A DNA stretch of 42,500 nucleotides, taken from assembly GCA_037447605.1 (NCBI GenBank), contig CM074822.1, positions 382,141 to 424,640 of the forward strand. Direction: 5' to 3'. The first letter of the stretch is position 1, and every line of letters begins with the position of its first letter. A program made the position numbers and the translations under genes. The notes beneath the pieces are model-generated. The model was given only the letters and a program-made list of their open reading frames with translations, did no database searches and was not told the DNA's origin. The DNA comes from Zygnema circumcarinatum. Its lineage: Eukaryota > Streptophyta > Zygnematophyceae > Zygnematales > Zygnemataceae. Of this stretch, positions 36,663 through 42,500 are shown one piece after another.

Positions 36663-36990
36663 GGCCCTATGTGCACACCCAACGCTTGTACGTTATCCAC
36701 ACAGCCCACTGGCTACAATACACGCGCACTCTGCGCACTACACGGACAATTTCCTACTATGTGCACACACGTAACCGATAATAGCTTCGTTATACGCACA
36801 CCTACACTCGTCTACCTTCGTTATGCGCACATATATTCATTAACTAGTTTTGTTATAAGCACAGTTTTTTGTAGCTGTTGTCGTTACGAGCACATCCAAT
36901 CACAACTGGAATTCGCTATGCGCACATTAATCCTCAACTGGTTCCATTATTGGCACACCTATTCTGGCCCGTCGCAGTAAAGAGCACACC
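36663..36990 (+). repeat. Phased array with GCACA core, 31-32 bp period
   Basis: GCACA cores start at 36763, 36796, 36827, 36859, 36890, 36922, 36953 and 36984 (steps of 33, 31, 32, 31, 32, 31, 31), with weaker members at 36673 and 36734. A semi-conserved segment like TTCGTTATGCGCACA alternates with a variable segment of about 15 bp. Confidence 0.8.
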
Positions 36991-37073
36991 TCTTCGGTAG
37001 GTCTATCGGCCACCTGGCCGAGTCCCCCCTACACCCTAGGGACCTGCTACCCTAGGGCCTAGGGACCCCACCA

Positions 37074-37183
37074 CCGTACATTCCTCTGTCCGTACGCCCC
37101 CCTGCGGAAATCGCGCTCATTCCTTCCGTACACCCCTCCTCCGCGACCTGTACGAACCGTACCGTGGGGATCTGTCCGTACAC
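37074..37183. promoter_or_regulatory. Cluster of six GTAC cores (SBP/copper-type sites)
   Basis: GTAC at 37076, 37092, 37128, 37150, 37159 and 37178; five are CCGTAC and three are TCCGTAC. This matches the core bound by plant SBP-domain (SPL/CRR1) proteins. Upstream of the gene at 38061. Confidence 0.5.
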
Positions 37184-37243
37184 TCCCCGCGGCACAGGCG
37201 CCGACGCGAAGGGCCGACTTTTATAGAGCGGCAAACTTCTCGA

Positions 37244-37297
37244 CCAGTTCCAAACCGCCATGTCAGCTACAATAAACACGTGGCAGTCCCTGATTGG
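37244..37297. promoter_or_regulatory. Dyad CCAAT/G-box module, 10-12-10, degenerate left half
   Basis: CCAGT 37244-37248, N10, CATGTC 37259-37264, N12, CACGTG 37277-37282, N10, ATTGG 37293-37297. The right half is exact. Confidence 0.65.
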
Positions 37298-37506
37298 TCT
37301 CCGCCTCGCCGGGTCCCTCCCTCGGAGCCCGCCCCTCGTAATAATTCGTTGCGACGTGGCGGCACCTGCGGAGCGCGGCGCGGGCGGCCGCACGAGCGAG
37401 TTTGCCACATAGCATGCCATGTGGCATGCTATGCCAGCTGGACCAATGGGAGCGCGCGCTTCGCGGCCGCGGCGCGGTCTGGGGCCTGGCTATAATGGAG
37501 AATAGG

Positions 37507-37559
37507 CCAGTAAGGGGGAGCCACGTGGATATATTGTCGACGTGGCGCGTTCATATTGG
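37507..37559. promoter_or_regulatory. Dyad CCAAT/G-box module, 10-11-10 (two bases off)
   Basis: CCAGT 37507-37511, N10, CACGTG 37522-37527, N11, GACGTG 37539-37544, N10, ATTGG 37555-37559. Confidence 0.75.
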
Positions 37560-37649
37560 ACGGTCGACGAATTTGGCGCACAGCGGAGGGAGGGCCTCCC
37601 TTTATTTGCGCGCCGCGCGGCCTCGGCGCCTCTCACGGCACCGCGCGCC

Positions 37650-38060
37650 GACAGGTCTGTAAAGGGAGGGGCGGGAGAGGGGGAGGGAAGACGGAGGGAG
37701 TGGGAGGGCGAGAGGGTAGGAGAGTGGGAGAGTGAGAGAGAGAGGGGGGGAGAGAGAGTCGGAAGGAGAGAGCGTGGGAGGGAGAGAGAGAGGAGGGAGA
37801 GAGGAAGAAAAGACAGAGGGAGGTCGACAGAGTGGGAGAAAGGGAGAGAGAGAGAGGGAGGGAGGCAGGGAGGAGGGGAGTGCAGGTGCTATTGGAGTGT
37901 TGTAACTGATCGCAGGCAGATCATCTCACGGAGGAGGAGAGAGAGGAGACGAGAGGATTGGAGAGTGGAGGAGAGGAAAGTGAAGGGAGTAGAGGAGAGG
38001 AGACAAGGATCGGGAGGGAGGGGAGTGAGAGAGGGAGAGAGAGAGGGAAAGAACGGAGAT
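37650..38060 (+). other. Purine-rich 5' leader
   Basis: GGGAGAGA-type sequence between the module-bearing promoter and the ATG at 38061. It is open in the same frame but has no ATG, so I read it as 5' UTR, possibly with an intron. Confidence 0.5.
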
Positions 38061-40037
38061 ATGGGTGTGGGAGCGATCGCCCTAGACTTGGCTATGAAGT
38101 CCGGAGACTCTCTCTCAATAGGGGGGGGCCAGCGAGGGGCTCTCTCCCCTAGCAGCAGTCCGCGGCTGGCTCCGACCACTCCCAAATTTAGGGCTTCAAG
38201 GAGGGGGAGTGCGCGTAGGGCGACGGAGGCGGTTACGCGCACAGCGAAGTGCGCCAAAGGATTCCCGAACTTCAGGAAGGAGCTGGAGGAGCTTTGGAAG
38301 GTTCTGGAAGACCATAGAAAGAGCAATGGACTGGACTTTCCGCCGCTTGGAAAGAGGGGGATTGCAATGGGGACGGTGAGCGCGGAGTCGGAGAGGGAGG
38401 GAACGGGAGAGGGAGGGGAGGGAGAGGGAGAGGGAGGGGAGGGAGAGGGAGAGGGAGAGGGGGAGGGAGAGGAGAGGATTGAAGTGGGAGCGGAGAATTC
38501 GATGAGTGAGAATCGGGAGGAAGGGGAGGAGGTGGATGCTGCTTTCAGAAAGCAGCACGAGGAGGGGAGTGGGAGTGGGAGAGAGAGGTCGGAGGACGAG
38601 TGTGAGCAGCAGCAGCAGATGAGAGGGAGACGGAGAGCTTCAAAACGATCGACAAAGGAAGGGAAGAAAGTGGAAGTCCTCTCGTCGCAGGTAGAAGAGA
38701 GTTCGAAAGTCGCACCTCGTTTGCAGGCAAAGAGTTCCATAGTTAAGCCGACTCCCTTAGTTGCAATTTCCCTGACTACTTCTAAAGACGAGAAATTAGA
38801 CCATATCTCACTCTCTCCCGAACAACCTCAGCAGCAGCAAAAGTCATCTCTCCAGGAGGGAAATGCTGCTACTTCCTCACCTCCAAGCAGCTCGTCTATC
38901 AACCCACTCTCTCCCCAAGTATTTCCAGCTCGTGCTATTTCCTCAAGAACAGCGGATGGAAACAATGGGAGACTACCAACAGTGAGAAACTCTCCTCCTT
39001 CAGGAGATGCTGATCTTTTGATGCTGAGATTAGCAGAGCCCAATGCGGAGACTCCAAGCTGCAAAGTGACCCGACCGAAAGCAGTTTATGCAGATTGGAC
39101 TCAGGGAGTGGGTAAGGGAGGAGCAGCAGCTGCATCTCTCCCTCTGTTTGGTAGTGTAGATAGCCACTCTCTCACAGAAGAGCAAATGGAAGGGAGGAGA
39201 GTTACAGAGGCAACGACGCAGCCACTTGGCTCTCTCCTTCAGTTTCAGCAGCAAAGTGGTAGCAATAGACCCAATATAGCCCCCTTAAATGTTCAGTCAT
39301 CTGCTGAACACCACTCTGCCTTCCAGTCTTCTATTGGGTCTATGGGTGCTCTGCTTTTGGATAGGTTGAAATCTGCATCGTCTATGGGAAGTAACCCTTC
39401 AAGCCCACCCGGACTTGTCAATGTGGAAGCTTTCCAGCCAACAGAGTGGAGTACAGCTGCACAACAGAATCCGAAGATGATGGGAGAGGCTCTACTTTTG
39501 CGACATTTGGCGACTTCTCAGGCAATGAGGCAGCTCAGTTTGTTGGCTTCTTCAGGGGTATATTCTCCCATGGGTTCAATAGAAGCAGGTTCAGCTTCAG
39601 TGGGGAATTCTGGAGAGTTTTCTGCAGCTGTAGGGGCAGGTTTAGGAGGAGGAATACTGAGAGGATGGCCGGATTGGATGAATGGAGGGAGAGGGAGTGG
39701 GGAGTCAGGAAGGATGAGTTTGAGTGATATAGTTGCAAGTAACAGTTTGGGGTCTTTGATTAGGGCTGACGTGGGAAGGAATGTAGAGAGTTCATTTGAG
39801 GAGACAACGAGAGGTTCGTTGGAAAACCTTTTTGGGGGAGCATTTGGAATGAACGGAGGGATGGAGCCATCCTCTCCTCATCGGACGGTGGGTGTTAAAC
39901 GGAGCTTTGCGAATGAAGGGGAGAAGGAGATGAGCTCACCTGAAGAGAAGCCGAGCAAAAGACTTTGTCCTGCATGGCTGAAAGATGGGAGATCAGCAGA
40001 TCCCAGCACAGCACTCACCATTGGACCATGTGTTTAA
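38061..40037 (+). CDS. Unknown 658-residue intronless protein
   Basis: Single open frame, first in-frame ATG at 38061, stop at 40035-40037. The N-terminal part has a basic Ser/Arg-rich segment, then an ordered helix-like block near residues 66-95 (KGFPNFRKELEELWKVLEDH, then RKSNGLDFPP). A Gly/Glu-rich spacer from the GGGAGA tract at 38395-38470 follows, then a long Ser/Gln-rich region, and a C-terminal block with KRSFANEGEK and KPSKRLCPAWLKDG. Basic KR clusters suggest nuclear location. There is no domain I recognise; a transcriptional regulator is a guess. Its upstream region is unusually rich in regulatory-looking elements. Confidence 0.7.
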   Translation: MGVGAIALDLAMKSGDSLSIGGGQRGALSPSSSPRLAPTTPKFRASRRGSARRATEAVTRTAKCAKGFPNFRKELEELWKVLEDHRKSNGLDFPPLGKRGIAMGTVSAESEREGTGEGGEGEGEGGEGEGEGEGEGEERIEVGAENSMSENREEGEEVDAAFRKQHEEGSGSGRERSEDECEQQQQMRGRRRASKRSTKEGKKVEVLSSQVEESSKVAPRLQAKSSIVKPTPLVAISLTTSKDEKLDHISLSPEQPQQQQKSSLQEGNAATSSPPSSSSINPLSPQVFPARAISSRTADGNNGRLPTVRNSPPSGDADLLMLRLAEPNAETPSCKVTRPKAVYADWTQGVGKGGAAAASLPLFGSVDSHSLTEEQMEGRRVTEATTQPLGSLLQFQQQSGSNRPNIAPLNVQSSAEHHSAFQSSIGSMGALLLDRLKSASSMGSNPSSPPGLVNVEAFQPTEWSTAAQQNPKMMGEALLLRHLATSQAMRQLSLLASSGVYSPMGSIEAGSASVGNSGEFSAAVGAGLGGGILRGWPDWMNGGRGSGESGRMSLSDIVASNSLGSLIRADVGRNVESSFEETTRGSLENLFGGAFGMNGGMEPSSPHRTVGVKRSFANEGEKEMSSPEEKPSKRLCPAWLKDGRSADPSTALTIGPCV

Positions 40038-41060
40038 ATGAGTGCGGAAAAATGTTGTTCAGAGGTTAAGGATTAAGTGACTGAAATCAGTCTAAGAACA
40101 GTGAAAGTATTTGTAAGTTTCGTTTGTTGAGTAGATGGGTTGTTTTGGATATGCATCTGATGGTCCTGCAAGCAGCAGACGCCGATAATTGGGAGCTCCA
40201 TTTTATAACAGCAGGAGGGAATGCCTGTACAGCTTCCGAAAAACCTGATTTTGATAAAGTAAAAGTGCATGCATCCAAATAGGGATAGGGAGGGAAGGAA
40301 GTATGTGATAGAGGATGAAGTTTGGCTCTGATCTCAGAGCTTCACCATTTTAGGGGGGGGTCTGTTCATAGGGTAGCGTGACTAGGAAAGTTTTTTCACA
40401 GTAAAGTCTGTACGTTTGCTACCTCGTTGCTTTCAAGCATTTGGGTTCTTTAGTGGTGCAGCTTCTTAATGCTCTGAGACCTCTCCTTTGGTCCGCAGTA
40501 GGGCTGTGGTTCTGCACTCTCAAAGAATTCTACATCGATATCGTTACCGCATTCACTTGTTATGCGGTGATGATTCTCCACGATGGTTGTTTTCTTACTC
40601 TTGATCGTCTTCTTCCTTGTCCTTTTTCTGTATACTGTGCGAGAACATGGAGGCGAGGGGTTGCACATGTAACTGATAAAGAAACAGAACCCAATACAGG
40701 CAGAATTCGACTCAGTATATCACGGCTTGTAGGTTGAATGGAACGCAGTTACAGACAAAGGTCGAGGTTACAAATGTATCCTCCATGGAAACTCGCCACC
40801 CTATATCTCCAAAGCAATGCAATGGAATGAAACTTTTGATCCCCTTACCTTCTTCTTTTCTTCAAGAAAGACTGCCCCTGCTCTCAGTGGCAAAATTTCT
40901 CCTCATTTGACAGGGAGCGAAACAAACGGAGAAGTAAAAAGCAGGAAGAACAACACGACGCACAATGGAAATACCATGTACGCTGAAAATATCACAAAAA
41001 AGATGGAGCTTTTTCTTTTTACTCATATGTACAAAAGCGCCCTTTCCTACGCTCCCTCTC
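40038..41060. other. Convergent 3' intergenic region
   Basis: Between the stops of the 38-kb gene (+) and HflX (-). No repeats or coding exons of note; presumed 3' UTRs. Confidence 0.5.
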
Positions 41061-42453
41061 TCACCGCCCTCTCTCTGACAACAAAGCATCCACTGTACGG
41101 AGCAGATCATCCAGCCCACTCCCATCGACTGCTGACGTCACCACTCTCGGAATGTTTCCCAAGTCAACCTTTCCATGAAGTTCCAAACCCTTCCTTTTGT
41201 ACCCCCAAGAGTGCTCCTCCTTTCTGTCAGCTTCCTGCACCCTCCACTCTCCTTTGAGAACATCTTCTTCCTCAGTTTCCTCCACATCAATCCTTTCATT
41301 TTGTTTTTCGCTCCCTTGAACCAAACATGCTAAGGAGTCAACTGCTTGTGCTTCGGAATCTTTCGCTACTTCACTTCCTTCGTCCTTTCTTCCCACTTCT
41401 TCTTCATAGTTGTCTTCGTCTTCATCACCCTCTCTATCTTTACTCCCAAAGCTTTTCCATGAAGGTGGTGCATTCCATGAAGTTAAGGGTTCTTCCTTTC
41501 CAGGCAACTCAGCCGAAGGGGATTGACAAAGGTCCGCCTAAACACATAGCAAAAACAAAGTCACAATGTCACGATCTATACCCAAAAGAAACAAGCATTA
41601 AAAAAAAACATAAGAGACAATCATATACTTCGTTTTCTTTCATACAAAACCAGTCCATTATTGATGACTTTATAGAAGGCATCACTTAAGACACATATGA
41701 CATCATCATGTTTGAAGTTTACCTTATTCCATGCCTCTACGCTGCAACGGGCCAACTGGTCAAGAGGTATTCCGAGTTCCATGAGCACTCTCAGTACCGT
41801 TTCCCGTTGTTGTTCTGCATTTGCCGCACTACCGTCTACCACATGCTGCTTCCTCCCTCCCCAAACAACACCACATACATCATCGTGCAGTGAGAGAGAG
41901 GAAGAGGCTGGAAAAGAGAGACGTGAGAGAAGGGAAGGCAGTGGAAAAGTAAGGAGGAGAGAGGAAGAAGAGGGAGGAAAGAGACGGAGAGTGAGAGACA
42001 CAGCGAGAAAGAGTGAAGAGTGAAAAAGAGAGGGAGAGAGAGAGAGAGAAGAGCTCACCAAAAGCAAATCCGCCTCTACCACTTCTTCCAATGTTGCTCG
42101 AAAGGCTTCCAGCAACTGCAGAGGAACAGACCCCCCACTGAAGGTCAGCCTTTCTGCTTACTTTTCCAATGCAAGAAACAAATAAATATTATGTGAGATT
42201 TGCGTGAAAATGATAAAGGGACCCATATCAACAAAGAAGAAACATTTATCGCTCCCCCTCTCCCAAAAGAAAAAATAAAAAAAATTGGGTCAGAAGACCT
42301 TCACAGATCCCTTATCTTCTGATTATTCTTCTATATATCCTTCCTTTTCTTTCGTTTCTTTCACTTATTTTACTGATTCAGGGTTTTCCAGGACTTGCCT
42401 GTATAGGTAAGTCAGAGATGAAACCAACGGTATCGCTAAAAAGCACCTTCCGC
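41061..42453 (-). CDS. hflX: HflX-type GTPase, plant organellar form (5' partial)
   Basis: Four C-terminal exons are visible: 42453-42399, 42115-42059, 41845-41723, 41537-41061; the gene continues beyond the right edge. HflX GTPases bind the large ribosomal subunit and act in ribosome rescue or quality control; plant copies are predicted organellar. Exon 1 here has the G3 motif region KVLFSDTVGFISDLPIQ, followed by LLEAFRATLEEVVEADLLLH and VVDGSAANAEQQRETVLRVL. The G4 motif NKAD is formed across the last junction. An acidic insert of about 110 residues then separates G4 from the G5-like VTSAVDGSGLDDLL near the C-terminus. The first visible intron has a GC donor. Phases all agree (0 after 42399, 42059 and 41723). 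Confidence 0.92.
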
Positions 42454-42500
42454 CTGCATGCAAACATGGCAGGTTTGTAGCAGCAAACTCTAAACTCTAA

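Noticed and set aside
36763-36990. CRISPR-like array (conserved motif plus variable spacer)
   Set aside because: The genome is eukaryotic, the repeats are degenerate and short, the spacers are about 15 bp, and there are no cas genes.
37542-38060. N-terminal extension of the 38-kb protein
   Set aside because: Open but without ATG; composed of GGGAGA leader sequence and promoter modules.

Overview
The window is nuclear DNA of a green-lineage (Viridiplantae, probably streptophyte) organism. The evidence is multi-exon genes with GT-AG introns, three genes whose recognised relatives are chloroplast proteins (chorismate synthase with a transit peptide, a DUF1995/LPA3-type protein, an HflX GTPase), many degenerate TTTAGGG-like interstitial motifs, and promoters built from CCAAT and CACGTG boxes. 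Very long CT/GA and CCCCCT repeats fill introns. I cannot name the species.

Layout. 3-1514 (+): 3' part of a low-complexity protein with a bZIP-like basic segment. 10152-3180 (-): ten-exon, 900-codon SPT7-like protein with a bromodomain followed by a histone fold. 10547-11914 (+): two-exon SAM methyltransferase. 17508-12278 (-): chorismate synthase, 13 exons, 490 aa. 17908-24213 (+): LPA3/DUF1995 protein, 13 exons, 405 aa. 25851-35042 (+): alpha-glucosidase I (GCS1/MOGS), 23 exons, 846 aa. 36429-35674 (-): tentative small protein of 84 aa. 38061-40037 (+): intronless unknown protein of 658 aa. 42453-41061 (-): 3' part of an HflX GTPase. For the five multi-exon genes that are complete in the window I assembled exons by hand; every junction keeps phase and each total is an exact multiple of three.

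Two gene pairs are head-to-head over about 395-400 bp (SPT7-like/methyltransferase and chorismate synthase/LPA3). The most striking observation is in the promoters. A dyad-symmetric module, CCAAT - N10 - CACGTG - N10/11 - CACGTG - N10 - ATTGG, occurs three times between chorismate synthase and LPA3. A 9-7-9 version sits between SPT7-like and the methyltransferase, and near-exact copies lie upstream of GCS1 (once) and of the 38-kb gene (twice). The region upstream of the 38-kb gene also has a GCACA-core array phased at 31-32 bp and a cluster of six GTAC cores. Other notable points: loss of the acetyl-lysine-binding Asn in the SPT7-like bromodomain, a 42-bp intronic repeat that duplicates a whole 3' splice site in GCS1, a GTGAT array that starts exactly at a GCS1 5' splice site, and a GC-AG intron in HflX.

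Functionally the genes are mixed: chromatin/transcription (SPT7-like), the last step of the shikimate pathway, photosystem II assembly, N-glycan trimming in the ER, and plastid ribosome-associated GTPase function. Nothing suggests an operon or mobile cassette; shared regulation through the promoter module is the only link I can support.
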